DNA of 47,946 nt from Planctomycetota bacterium (GCA_018242645.1 JAFEBN010000003.1:1-47946), one strand, 5' to 3'. Shown: positions 39,366 through 46,625, numbered from the stretch's first letter. The notes: generated by a model from the letters alone, not told the origin. Program-made: numbers and translations.

Positions 39366-41749
39366 CGGTCCTTGAGGACCTGGATGTTGGAACCCGGCCT
39401 CTGCCCGTAACCGGCGGCCTTGAGGATCTGAACAGCCGTTTCGAGCTGGAGGTCCAAGCCATCGGTCAGCAGCTTGTCGGGATCCGGCAGCGCCTTGGCG
39501 GCGTTGTCTCCCTCGGCGGGCAGCACGTCGGCGTTGCGCCGGAGCAGGATCGACTCGGTCGTCTGCTTGGGCAGCATTTCCACGGCGAGGTTGGGCGTGA
39601 TGCCCCACTCGTGCGCGCCGGGCTTGCGATGGATGATTCGGTAGCCGGGCGCTGCGCTATCGGGGATCGCGTAGTACTGCATCGTCAGCTTCATGGCGGC
39701 GTCGTCCGACAGGCCGAACACCTTCTGCACGCTGCCCTTGCCGTAGCTGCGCTGGCCGAGCACCATCACGTTGATATCGCCGGTGCGCCCGTAGTGCTGG
39801 AGCGTGCCGCTGACGATCTCGCTGGCGGAGGCCGAGCCTTCGTTGATGAGGACGACCACGGGCGTGGACTTCAGGCGGGCGACGTTGGACTTAGCCATCT
39901 CGGGGCTCTCGGCCCGTCCGTTGGGGCCCTGCATCGCGACCACGACGCCGCTGTCGATGAACAGGTTGGCGACCTGCACCGCCTGGTCGAGATAGCCGCC
40001 AGGATTGAACCGCAGGTCCATCACCAGGCCGTTGAGGCCTTCCTTCTGCATCTGGCTGACGGCGCGCCGAAGTTCCTCCGCGGTCTTCTCGCTGAACTGC
40101 GTCAGACGGACGTAGCCGATGTGGTTGTCGCGATCGATGAACCAGTCCCACGCGTCTTCGCGGGCGCCCTTGCGCTTCCAGCCCTTCACCGACACCACGT
40201 TGATCAGCTGCCGGTTGATGTTGAATTCCATCTCCCGGAACTTCTTTTCCGGCTTGGCGCCCTCGGCCTTGGCGCCATCGGGCTTGCTCGCGTCGACGGC
40301 CGAAGGCTGACCGGTATCGCCCGCCAGCGCGTCGGCGGTCTGCGCCGCGTCGTTCTCGGGGCGGTCGATCAGCAGCGAAACCTGCGTGCCGTCCGGTCCG
40401 GTGATGTGATCCACCACCTGATCGATCGACATGCCGTAGGCGCTCTTGCCGTTGATCTTCTTGATGATGTCGCCGGCGCGGATGCCCGCCCGGAACGCCG
40501 GCGTTCCCTCCAGCGGCGTCACCACGCGGACATTGGACTGGTCGTCGAGCTCGATCTGCACGCCCACGCCCACGAACTTGCCCTGCGTGGTTCGGTTGAA
40601 GCGGTTGAGCTCATCCGGCCAGATGATGGCGCTGAACTCGTCGAGCTGATCGATCGCCCCGTTGCCGAATTCGTGGAGTATCGCCTCGCGGCTGATCTTG
40701 ACCGTGCGGTCGTTCACCGCGAGCACCCGGGTGAGCAGCGCATCGATCTCGCCAACGCCGGGCTCGCTCACGCGACCGAACGCATTCTTCTTGGGATTCG
40801 CCAGCGCCTCACGCTCGGTGCGGAGCGAGGTCAGCATCGCATCGCGTGCGGCCAGGTTCTCCATCTCGGGGAACGCCCGTTGCAGGTCGTGCGTCGCGAT
40901 CATGGTCTCGATGGCGATGATGCCGCCGGTGAGCAGGCGGCGCGATGGCACCTGCTCGACATGGTCCGTCGCGCGGGCGATCGCGCGAACCACCATCTCC
41001 TGCTCGATGCCCTTGAGCTTGTCGTGAAAATCATCGCCGGTGGCGTTGTACGGAGGAAGCGGCTTTTCGCCCTCGCCCTTGAGACGCTCGTTGCGGAGCT
41101 CCCAGAGACGCTGCGGGGTGTACAGACGGATCATCGACAGCCGGCGCGACTGACGCTCCAGGTCCGGCTTGTACTGACCCGACTCCTCCAGCAGGGCGTT
41201 GAGCAGGCTGAACATCTCGCTCGCAACCAGCCAGTCGCCGTTCTGCTCGGCGTTGCGTGCCGCGGCGTCCGCGTCCTTCACGAGTTGCTTGACGCGCGGG
41301 TCCTCAAGGACGCCGGGCTTGTCCGTCGACAGCACCCACAGCTCGAGCGCGCTGCGCATCGCCTTGGCGAGCCGCGAGGGCGTCTTCTCGCCCTGCATCC
41401 GCTCGTCCAGTTCCTTGTTCACCTCAACGAGCCGCTCGGCCCGCTTCTGATCACGCCGCGCGAAGTTCTCGTCCAGCAGTTTGACGGACTTTTCCATCTC
41501 GGCCCGCTGCTCGGCGGAGATGGACGGATCGTCGGGAAGCTCGTGCAGATACGACACAAAGTCGTCGAAGCGGCCGCTCTTGGCAATCCGCCAGGCCCGC
41601 AGCGACCACTCATTCGCATCCACCTTCTCCGCCTGTCGGGTATCCGCGGCGAAGACGGTTGTCGGCGCCGTCGGCAACCCCGCGGCAAACATCATCGCGC
41701 CGCAGAGAAGGACCCGGCCGAAACGGATGGAACGAATCGAGGCTTTCAT
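39362..41749 (-). CDS. S41 C-terminal-processing peptidase with PDZ domain
   Basis: A 795-residue exported protease. The signal peptide is residues 1-35 (RVLLCGAMMFAAGLP... VFAAD). About 370 helical residues follow that are not found in standard CtpA and may be a dimerisation or substrate domain. The PDZ domain is near 406-460 (VGVGVQIELDD, GIRAGDIIKKINGKS). The protease core has the Ser at about residue 641 in EGSASASEIVSG and the Lys about 27 residues later in RSYGKGSVQ, a Ser-Lys dyad. A hydrophilic insert (DGAKAEGAKPEKK) sits between PDZ and core. The start follows GGGAGG by 10 bp. Confidence 0.88.
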   Translation of the reverse strand: MKASIRSIRFGRVLLCGAMMFAAGLPTAPTTVFAADTRQAEKVDANEWSLRAWRIAKSGRFDDFVSYLHELPDDPSISAEQRAEMEKSVKLLDENFARRDQKRAERLVEVNKELDERMQGEKTPSRLAKAMRSALELWVLSTDKPGVLEDPRVKQLVKDADAAARNAEQNGDWLVASEMFSLLNALLEESGQYKPDLERQSRRLSMIRLYTPQRLWELRNERLKGEGEKPLPPYNATGDDFHDKLKGIEQEMVVRAIARATDHVEQVPSRRLLTGGIIAIETMIATHDLQRAFPEMENLAARDAMLTSLRTEREALANPKKNAFGRVSEPGVGEIDALLTRVLAVNDRTVKISREAILHEFGNGAIDQLDEFSAIIWPDELNRFNRTTQGKFVGVGVQIELDDQSNVRVVTPLEGTPAFRAGIRAGDIIKKINGKSAYGMSIDQVVDHITGPDGTQVSLLIDRPENDAAQTADALAGDTGQPSAVDASKPDGAKAEGAKPEKKFREMEFNINRQLINVVSVKGWKRKGAREDAWDWFIDRDNHIGYVRLTQFSEKTAEELRRAVSQMQKEGLNGLVMDLRFNPGGYLDQAVQVANLFIDSGVVVAMQGPNGRAESPEMAKSNVARLKSTPVVVLINEGSASASEIVSGTLQHYGRTGDINVMVLGQRSYGKGSVQKVFGLSDDAAMKLTMQYYAIPDSAAPGYRIIHRKPGAHEWGITPNLAVEMLPKQTTESILLRRNADVLPAEGDNAAKALPDPDKLLTDGLDLQLETAVQILKAAGYGQRPGSNIQVLKDR

Positions 41750-42107
41750 CTCCACGCAACCTCCCACGGGCGCTTGTGGGCGCCCCGCCGCTGTGAATCC
41801 GGACCCACAAGAGCCCGAATCCGTCCCCGCACGATCGGTTACGCCCAACGGTTTGTTCAACCCCGGGCCACCGGATCGCCGGACCGGAGCATATCGGACC
41901 GCTCCCGTCCATCTGTTCAGGACGGTCGGCACGATCCGGTGCCCCGCCTTTCTACCGGAAGCAGGCGGGCGGGGTTCGAATTCGGGGTGAGACGCCTATG
42001 AAACAAACCGCCCCGGCCGAACCGGCCGGGGCAGGGAGAGAAGTCAACATTTCCGCCGTTGACCGCGTGCCCCGCGCCAACAAGGCGACGGGACACTCTT
42101 TCCGAAC
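41750..42107 (-). other. Intergenic stretch upstream of the S41 protease
   Basis: A 358-bp gap with no supported gene. It holds the terminator of the PEP-CTERM gene (42010-42032) and must hold the protease promoter, but no -35/-10 pair stands out. A small stem, CCCAC/GTGGG (41763-41780), lies just before the protease ribosome binding site. Confidence 0.4.
42010..42032 (-). terminator. Likely terminator of the PEP-CTERM gene at 42108
   Basis: A 10-bp perfect stem, GCCCCGGCCG/CGGCCGGGGC, with a 3-nt loop. On the minus strand it is followed by GGTTTGTTTC, a weak U-tract. It is 75 bp beyond the stop. Confidence 0.65.
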
Positions 42108-42761
42108 TCAGCCCCGGCGACGCCGCGCCGCGAAGATCCCGCCCAGTCCGGCAAGCGCCAGCGCGCCCGGCGTGGGAACCAGGTCACCCTGGACGACGAG
42201 ATTGTCGAACCGCTGGTTGCCGCTTCCCGACGAGGCGCCGGGCACCGAAAGCCGGAAGAACACGTTCGACTTGTTGGCAGCGCCCAGCACGTTGAACGAG
42301 AAGAAGTAGTCACTCGGGTTGATGGAAGCGCCGGCGAAGCCGGGGCTCGAGGCCCCCGGGATCACGGTGCCCAGCGAGGTGAACGAAGAGCCGTTGAGCG
42401 AATACTCCACGGTGGTGTTGGCGCCGCCCGTCGCGGTGCGCTGCGCCGCGAAGGAGAAGGCGATGTTGGAATAGTTCAGCGTGCTCACCGCGATGGTGAT
42501 CGATCCGCCGGCCGCGCCAACGATCGCCAGTGCGTTCGAGCCCGACTGACCGGACGGGCTGCCCGGGGGCGAGCCGCTGCCGGGCTGTCCCAGCGTGGTC
42601 CCGCCGAACGCGGTGCCCGTGCCAACAACCGTTGCGGTCCCGGACCCGGCGGTGGCGCTCAGCAAGCCCCCGTCGAATCCGTAGTGCGCGAGGACCACCG
42701 CTCCCTGAGCGGACGCCCCCAAACCCGTGACAACAACCAGCGACAATGCAAAGCGATTCAT
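42108..42761 (-). CDS. Exported PEP-CTERM-tail protein
   Basis: A 217-residue exported protein. Signal peptide MNRFALSLVVVTGLGASAQG, then a Gly/Ser/Thr-rich beta domain (HYGFDGGLLSATAGSG, SALAIVGAAGG-like stretches, NIAFSFAAQRTATGG, VFFRLSVPGASSGSGNQRFDN) resembling jelly-roll surface modules. The C-terminus (LVPTPGALALAGLGGIFAARRRRG) is a sorting-type tail. GGAGG lies 8 bp before ATG 42761; the frame beyond it is the leader. It shares architecture, tail and leader RNA with the gene at 43078, so they are paralogues or at least co-regulated. Function unknown. Confidence 0.82.
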   Translation of the reverse strand: MNRFALSLVVVTGLGASAQGAVVLAHYGFDGGLLSATAGSGTATVVGTGTAFGGTTLGQPGSGSPPGSPSGQSGSNALAIVGAAGGSITIAVSTLNYSNIAFSFAAQRTATGGANTTVEYSLNGSSFTSLGTVIPGASSPGFAGASINPSDYFFSFNVLGAANKSNVFFRLSVPGASSGSGNQRFDNLVVQGDLVPTPGALALAGLGGIFAARRRRG

Positions 42762-42786
42762 CTCTCTTCCTCCAGACAAGTGTCCA

Positions 42787-42839
42787 CGTGCGCAGCGCCG
42801 CGGAACGGCGCCCGCTCCAACGCGGAGCGGATGCGCACG
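42787..42839 (-). ncRNA. Structured leader RNA, three-way junction (copy A)
   Basis: On the minus strand, 53 nt fold with a single unpaired base. P1 is CGUGCGCA/UGCGCACG (8 bp; 42832-42839 with 42787-42794). P2 is CCGCUCC-GCGUU-GGAGCGG (42812-42830). P3 is GCGCCG-UUCCG-CGGCGC (42795-42811). The element starts close to a likely transcript start (possible -10 TCTAAC at 42850-42855) and ends 13 nt before the GGAGG of the PEP-CTERM gene. Copy B at 43798-43833 has the same two loops on different stems. Confidence 0.7.
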
Positions 42840-42962
42840 ACGGCGGGAAGTTAGAGCAGAACGCGCGCGCGCCGCATCAGGATCGCGTGCGACTTGCGCC
42901 AAGAGTCCATGAGCAATGTGATGAGCCGCTCATCTCGCGCGAAAATCCGCTTGAACGACTCC

Positions 42963-42999
42963 AAAAACAATCCACCCCGGGCGCGGATGCCCGGGGTGG
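42963..42999 (-). terminator. Rho-independent terminator of the PEP-CTERM gene at 43078
   Basis: An 11-bp perfect stem, CCACCCCGGGC/GCCCGGGGTGG (42972-42982 and 42989-42999), followed on the minus strand by ATTGTTTTT. It lies 78 bp past the stop and separates the two PEP-CTERM genes into different transcripts. Confidence 0.88.
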
Positions 43000-43077
43000 C
43001 GTATGTCAGCAAACGAACCGCCAAGAACGTGCTGACTTGAGACGAACCGACGCGGTTCGCCCCACGAGATTTGGAAA

Positions 43078-43764
43078 TTAGCGACGACGACGGCCGACCG
43101 CGAGGCCCGCAAGGCCGATCAGCGCGAGGCTGCCCGGAGCGGGAACGACGTCGCCCGAGATGATCACGTCATCAACGCGGCTGGTGCCGCCGCCCGCAAC
43201 CGTTCCACCGTTGATCGAGGTGGTTGACATGTCGACGATCCGGAACCAGATGTTCGCCTGGTTGTTCAGCGCAGCCGGGCCGCTGATGGTCGTCACGTAC
43301 GCCGAGGGATTCGGGGTCGAAGCGGCGCTCCACGGACCGTTGGGAGCGGCGTTGGCCAGAAGCGCGATCGTTGCACCGACCTGGGTGAAAGTCGTACCGT
43401 TGGTGCTCCAGAACAACGCAAAGTTCAGCGGACCGGTGTTGCTGCCCGTCTGAGCCCACGAGAACGAAATATTCTGGTAGCCGGTGGAGCTGGTCTTGAA
43501 TTGGTAGTAGTCGCCCACAGCCCAGGTGTTCGAGCTGAAGGAGCGCGCCGAGTTGTTACCCGCCGGGCTGCTGTAGGTCGATGCACCCGCGTGGAAACCC
43601 GACGCCTGCGAGGTGGCGGCATTGATGCCCGCTTCCGCGGCGAACGGTCCGGCAGACGCCGGCTGCGAAACTTCAAACGTCCAATTCGCGAGCACCGCCG
43701 CATCCGCCTGAGCGGAAACGACAGCTCCCGCCGTCACGGCGAGCACAAGTGCAGAAATCTTCAT
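43078..43764 (-). CDS. Exported PEP-CTERM-tail protein
   Basis: A 228-residue exported protein: signal peptide MKISALVLAVTAGAVVSAQADA, a beta-rich domain starting AVLANWTFEVSQP, with YYQFKTSSTGYQNISFSWAQ and NIWFRIVDMSTTSINGG, followed by a VDDVIISGDVV strand and the sorting tail VPAPGSLALIGLAGLAVGRRRR. The 'NWTFE...FSWAQ...RVDDV' layout is common among planctomycete surface proteins and looks like a carbohydrate-binding jelly roll; that is inference. An ideal AGGAGGT is 8 bp before ATG 43764. It has its own promoter, leader RNA and terminator. Confidence 0.82.
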   Translation of the reverse strand: MKISALVLAVTAGAVVSAQADAAVLANWTFEVSQPASAGPFAAEAGINAATSQASGFHAGASTYSSPAGNNSARSFSSNTWAVGDYYQFKTSSTGYQNISFSWAQTGSNTGPLNFALFWSTNGTTFTQVGATIALLANAAPNGPWSAASTPNPSAYVTTISGPAALNNQANIWFRIVDMSTTSINGGTVAGGGTSRVDDVIISGDVVPAPGSLALIGLAGLAVGRRRR

Positions 43765-43797
43765 TTCTCGAACCTCCTATTACAATCTCTCCTCTAC

Positions 43798-43833
43798 AGC
43801 GCGGCGGAACGCGCTTGCCCCCAACGCGGGAGC
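43798..43833 (-). ncRNA. Structured leader RNA (copy B)
   Basis: On the minus strand two tandem hairpins separated by one A. P2 is GCUCCC-GCGUU-GGGGGC (43817-43833, one G-U pair). P3 is AGCGCG-UUCCGC-CGCGCU (43798-43815). Loops match copy A (42787-42839), while stems differ by compensating changes. The outer P1 stem is almost absent here (2 bp). The element begins about 10 nt after the predicted transcript start and ends 19 nt before the AGGAGGT ribosome binding site. Confidence 0.7.
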
Positions 43834-43849
43834 TTGTCTCTCTGTTAAG

Positions 43850-43877
43850 ATCATACCGGATCCTGCCCCCAACACAA
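43850..43877 (-). promoter_or_regulatory. Promoter of the PEP-CTERM gene at 43078
   Basis: On the minus strand, TATGAT (43850-43855) with TTGTGT (43872-43877) 16 bp upstream. The predicted start near 43843 gives a leader of about 79 nt, nearly all of it the structured element plus ribosome binding site. Confidence 0.5.
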
Positions 43878-43938
43878 TCCGACAACCGTTCAGTTTTCAC
43901 AAAGAAATTCCCTGCTGGCGGTTCGGGAGCGGGAGGGG

Positions 43939-43944
43939 TATAGT
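43939..43944 (+). promoter_or_regulatory. -10 box of the tRNA-Val gene
   Basis: TATAGT, 9 bp before the tRNA 5' end. The expected -35 position has only TGGCGG. Confidence 0.45.
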
Positions 43945-43953
43945 CCGGTCCCC

Positions 43954-44027
43954 GGGCGCGTAGCTCAGTTGGCTAGAGCGCGGCTGTCACATAGCCGAGG
44001 TCACAGGTTCGAGCCCTGTTGCGCCCA
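43954..44027 (+). tRNA. tRNA-Val(CAC)
   Basis: Complete 74-nt cloverleaf: acceptor GGGCGCG/TGCGCCC, D stem GCTC/GAGC, anticodon stem CGGCT/AGCCG, T arm ACAGG-TTCGAGC-CCTGT, discriminator A44027. The 7-nt anticodon loop GTCACAT has T33 and anticodon CAC, reading GUG (Val). Base 32 is G, where a pyrimidine is normal. CCA is not encoded. Confidence 0.88.
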
Positions 44028-44030
44028 TTG

Positions 44031-44066
44031 AAAAAGGCCCCCAAGCACGCTTGGGGGCCTTTTTTT
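44031..44066. terminator. Bidirectional Rho-independent terminator
   Basis: Stem GGCCCCCAAG/CTTGGGGGCC (44036-44045 and 44050-44059) with a CACG loop, five A before and seven T after. It can end both the tRNA transcript (+) and the heme oxygenase gene (-), whose stop is 18 bp away. Confidence 0.93.
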
Positions 44067-44083
44067 CGGCCTCTTCGACCGAC

Positions 44084-44740
44084 TCAGCGGGTCAGGGGCA
44101 ACGCCCCCGGCGCGGGCGGAAACGCTCGTGAAAGCTCTTGCATCAGCTCGAGAACGTACCGGAAGTACCGCTCGGCCCCCGCGACAACGGCCTGACGGTC
44201 GGTTTCGGACAGTTCAAGCGCGTCCAAGCCTGCGCGGAAGGCTCCCCAGCGCTCGCGCTGCGCATCGCCGTGCGGGTCAAGGCTTGAAAGCCCTTCACCA
44301 TTCGGCCGGTTGAGCGACCGCCGCAGCGCCTGCCCGATGAACTTGCCGCCGTTGGTCGAGCCCTCCGCGACATACGCGCAGCCAATCAGGGTGGGAGCGC
44401 TCGCTGACTCAAGTTCGCGGAGCATCTGCGCCGTCGCGGGCAGGGGCTTCACAGATCCGGGAAGCACGGAAAACTCTTTCAAATCAGCCTCAAACAGCTG
44501 CGGATAGACATGGAACGGCTTGAAGAGCGAGGCGACGCGCCCGTCGGCCCCGGCCTTGCTCAGCGCGCTGGTCAGCGCCTTGTGCACGAGGTAGTACTGC
44601 CCCAGAAGAGCCGCGTACGCCTCATCGCCAAGAAGGCCCCGGAAGAGACGACCCTGGAACTCGTGACGCTCCGCGGCGGTGTGGGCGGCCTGTGTCTGGG
44701 TCTTGAGCGTGTCAGCCAATCCAAGCGTTGCGGTCGTCAT
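44084..44740 (-). CDS. Biliverdin-producing heme oxygenase
   Basis: A 218-residue all-helical enzyme opening heme to biliverdin, CO and iron. The proximal ligand is His20 (QAAHTAAERHEFQG). The distal-helix region is YVAEGSTNGGKFIGQALRR, with the Gly-rich kink typical of HO. Also present are YYLVHKALTSAL and the C-terminal RYFRYVLELMQEL helix. AAGGAG is 5 bp before the ATG. It is 39 bp behind argH on the same strand but has a perfect inverted repeat in the gap (44751-44771), suggesting its own, probably iron- or heme-dependent, control. No phycobilin or phytochrome gene is near, so iron acquisition is the likelier role. Confidence 0.9.
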   Translation of the reverse strand: MTTATLGLADTLKTQTQAAHTAAERHEFQGRLFRGLLGDEAYAALLGQYYLVHKALTSALSKAGADGRVASLFKPFHVYPQLFEADLKEFSVLPGSVKPLPATAQMLRELESASAPTLIGCAYVAEGSTNGGKFIGQALRRSLNRPNGEGLSSLDPHGDAQRERWGAFRAGLDALELSETDRQAVVAGAERYFRYVLELMQELSRAFPPAPGALPLTR

Positions 44741-44750
44741 CGGAGCTCCT

Positions 44751-44771
44751 TATTGAGATTCAGTCTCAATA
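44751..44771. promoter_or_regulatory. Perfect inverted repeat at the heme oxygenase promoter (candidate operator)
   Basis: TATTGAGA and TCTCAATA form an exact 8-bp inverted repeat around TTCAG, 11 bp upstream of the start codon. On the minus strand it overlaps a possible TATATT -10 (44768-44773). The layout resembles Fur-family operators (TTGAGA...TCTCAA), but the regulator is not identified. Confidence 0.6.
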
Positions 44772-44779
44772 TAGGCAGG

Positions 44780-46156
44780 TTACCCCTTCAGTCGCCCGCG
44801 GGCGGACTGAATGGCCAACGCGACGGCCCGCAGGCCGGTGCCTCCCGCAATCTCTCGTCGCGACAAACCGGTCTCGAGCTTCAGCGAATCGAACACGGCT
44901 CCCTCGATCCGACGATCGACTTCCTGCATCTCGCCGAGGGTCAGGTCTTCGAGCCGCTTGTTCCGGGCGATGGCCAGTCGAACGAGCTTGCCGACGATGT
45001 CGTGGGCGTCGCGGAACGGAATGCCGCGGGCAACCAGATAGTCCGCCAGTTCGGTTGCGTTCGCGTATCCGTCGAGCGCCGATTGACGTGCCCGATCCTC
45101 GCGCACCTTGAGCGTGTCGAGCACCCGGACCAGGACGCGCAGGCACATGGAGAGCTGCCTCATTGAATCGATCAGCGGCTCCTTGTCCTCCTGCAGGTCT
45201 TTGTTGTACGCGAGCGGCAGGCCCTTGACCGTCATCGCGAGGGTCGCAAAGGATCCGAAGATGCGCCCGCACTTGCCGCGGATGAGTTCGCAGGCATCCG
45301 GGTTTTTCTTCTGCGGCATGAGCGAACTGCCGCTCGAAACCGAGTCGTGCATCTCGACCGTCGCGAATTCCTGGGACGCGAAGAGAATCAGGTCTTCGGC
45401 CAAGCGAGAGAGGTGGATTGCCGCGATCGAATTCGCCGAGAGCGTCTCGAGCACGAAATCGCGATCGCTGGTGGCGTCGAGGCTGTTGCGCGTGGGCGCA
45501 CCAAAGCCGAGGTCACGCGCGATCTGTTCGCGGTCGACCTGGTACGTCGTGCCCGCGAGCGCGCCGGACCCAAGAGGCGACACGTTCACGCGGGTTCGGG
45601 CGTCGCGGAACCGGGCCGCGTCCCGCTCGAGCATTTCCTGATACGCCAGTGCCCAGTGGGCAAAAAGGATCGGCTGAGCCCGCTGCAGGTGGGTGTAGCC
45701 GCTGGTCACCACCGTCTTGGTGCGCTCCGCAAGGTCGATCAGGGCGCGGCGAGCCTCGCCCAGCTCCGCCAAGCGGGCGTCGATCTCCGCGCGAACGTAG
45801 AGACGAAAATCGGTCGCCACCTGGTCGTTCCGGCTGCGCCCGGTATGGAGCTTCTTTCCAAGGTCCCCCACCGCTTCGATCAGGCGCCGCTCCACCCAGG
45901 AGTGGATGTCTTCATCCTTATCAGAAAGGGGAAGCGCCGGGGAGCTCGCGATTTCCGCCTGCAAGGCCGACAGTGCAGTGGTCAGCTTCGCAAGTTCTTC
46001 TGCCGAGAGAACGCCGGCGCGATGGATGGCCTTCGCCCAGGCGATCGAGCCCTGGATGTCCTGAAGCCCCAGTGCCGCATCGACCGGCAGGGAGTCGTTG
46101 AACTCTTTGAAAAGTTCGTCGGGCTTGGTTTCGAACCGTCCTCCCCAGAGGGCCAT
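44780..46156 (-). CDS. argH: Argininosuccinate lyase
   Basis: A 458-residue fumarase/aspartase-superfamily enzyme splitting argininosuccinate to arginine and fumarate. It has MALWGGRF at the start, EDIHSWVERRL, the LHTGRSRNDQVATD block, TSGYTHLQRAQP with the catalytic His, and the signature GSSLMPQKKNPD with the flexible-loop catalytic Ser. The open frame has a TTG 15 bp further upstream (46171), but AAGGAA 6 bp before ATG 46156 decides the start. Two terminators lie between argG and argH, so the genes are probably not one transcript despite order and strand. Confidence 0.96.
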   Translation of the reverse strand: MALWGGRFETKPDELFKEFNDSLPVDAALGLQDIQGSIAWAKAIHRAGVLSAEELAKLTTALSALQAEIASSPALPLSDKDEDIHSWVERRLIEAVGDLGKKLHTGRSRNDQVATDFRLYVRAEIDARLAELGEARRALIDLAERTKTVVTSGYTHLQRAQPILFAHWALAYQEMLERDAARFRDARTRVNVSPLGSGALAGTTYQVDREQIARDLGFGAPTRNSLDATSDRDFVLETLSANSIAAIHLSRLAEDLILFASQEFATVEMHDSVSSGSSLMPQKKNPDACELIRGKCGRIFGSFATLAMTVKGLPLAYNKDLQEDKEPLIDSMRQLSMCLRVLVRVLDTLKVREDRARQSALDGYANATELADYLVARGIPFRDAHDIVGKLVRLAIARNKRLEDLTLGEMQEVDRRIEGAVFDSLKLETGLSRREIAGGTGLRAVALAIQSARGRLKG

Positions 46157-46233
46157 GGCCGTTCCTTTCAAAGCGTGCGTGGCGGCAAGCCGCCTCGGAC
46201 GCCAACCGTAGGAAAGTCCGCTGCCGCCAATCC

Positions 46234-46285
46234 AAAAACGACGACGCCCCGGAGGCGATGACTTTCGTCAACGCGTCCGGGGTGT
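46234..46285 (-). terminator. Rho-independent terminator in the argG-argH gap
   Basis: Outer stem pairs 46276-46285 with 46244-46253 (10 bp, CCCCGGA core, one G-U), with a small TGAC/GTCA stem at the top. On the minus strand it is followed by CGTCG and TTTTT (46234-46238). It lies 340 bp after argG, which already has its own terminator. Confidence 0.65.
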
Positions 46286-46543
46286 CGCACTGTGGGAGGA
46301 GAGAGGAGAGGAGAGAACTGGCGTCAGGCCGGTTGAGGCGTGGCGCCCGGGAGAGGAGAGAGGAGAGAGAGTTTCAAGCCATTCGGCAATCGGCGTCAGG
46401 CCCGTCTGAGGCGTGGCGCCCGGGAGGAGAAAGGAGAGAGAAGAGACTTTTCAATCCCGAAGGACTGTGGTATTCGGTTTTCAGCGGTGCTCGTCGCACC
46501 CAGAGAGAGTTGCCGGCAGACCCGGGAACCTTGCAGGTCTACG
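46286..46543 (-). ncRNA. Candidate CU-rich small RNA between argG and argH
   Basis: Between two minus-strand terminators lies about 260 bp without a gene. Read on the minus strand it has three pyrimidine tracts, complementary to plus positions 46294-46317, 46349-46371 and 46422-46450. Two contain CUCCUCCC, the third CUCCUCUCCC; all can pair with Shine-Dalgarno sequences. No convincing promoter was found between 46450 and 46543, so separate transcription is a hypothesis. Confidence 0.35.
46320..46450. repeat. Two imperfect 72-bp direct repeats with GA-rich tails
   Basis: Copy 1 starts at 46320 and copy 2 at 46392. Each begins GGCGTCAGGCC, continues with a (T)TGAGGCGTGGCGCCCGGGAG block, and ends in a GGAGA-rich run. 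Another GA-rich run (46294-46317) precedes copy 1, perhaps the end of a lost third unit. Confidence 0.8.
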
Positions 46544-46573
46544 AAAAAAAATCGCGGGCTGTTCGGCCCGCGA
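46544..46573 (-). terminator. Rho-independent terminator of argG
   Basis: Stem TCGCGGGC/GCCCGCGA (46552-46559 and 46566-46573) followed on the minus strand by eight T (46544-46551), 53 bp after the argG stop. Confidence 0.93.
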
Positions 46574-46625
46574 CTCGTTCGGCGTTGGTGAAAATGCAGA
46601 TTCGGGAGAGTTCTCGACGGCCTTT

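Noticed and set aside
38834..42001. A 1055-codon plus-strand open frame
   Set aside because: It is the antisense shadow of the S41 protease: no recognisable domain, unnatural Arg/His/Val-rich composition, and the minus-strand reading has a signal peptide, PDZ and catalytic motifs.
43954..44027. Reading the tRNA as Asp(GTC)
   Set aside because: That needs a shifted anticodon loop whose stem no longer pairs; with D-arm and T-arm fixed, the anticodon is CAC.
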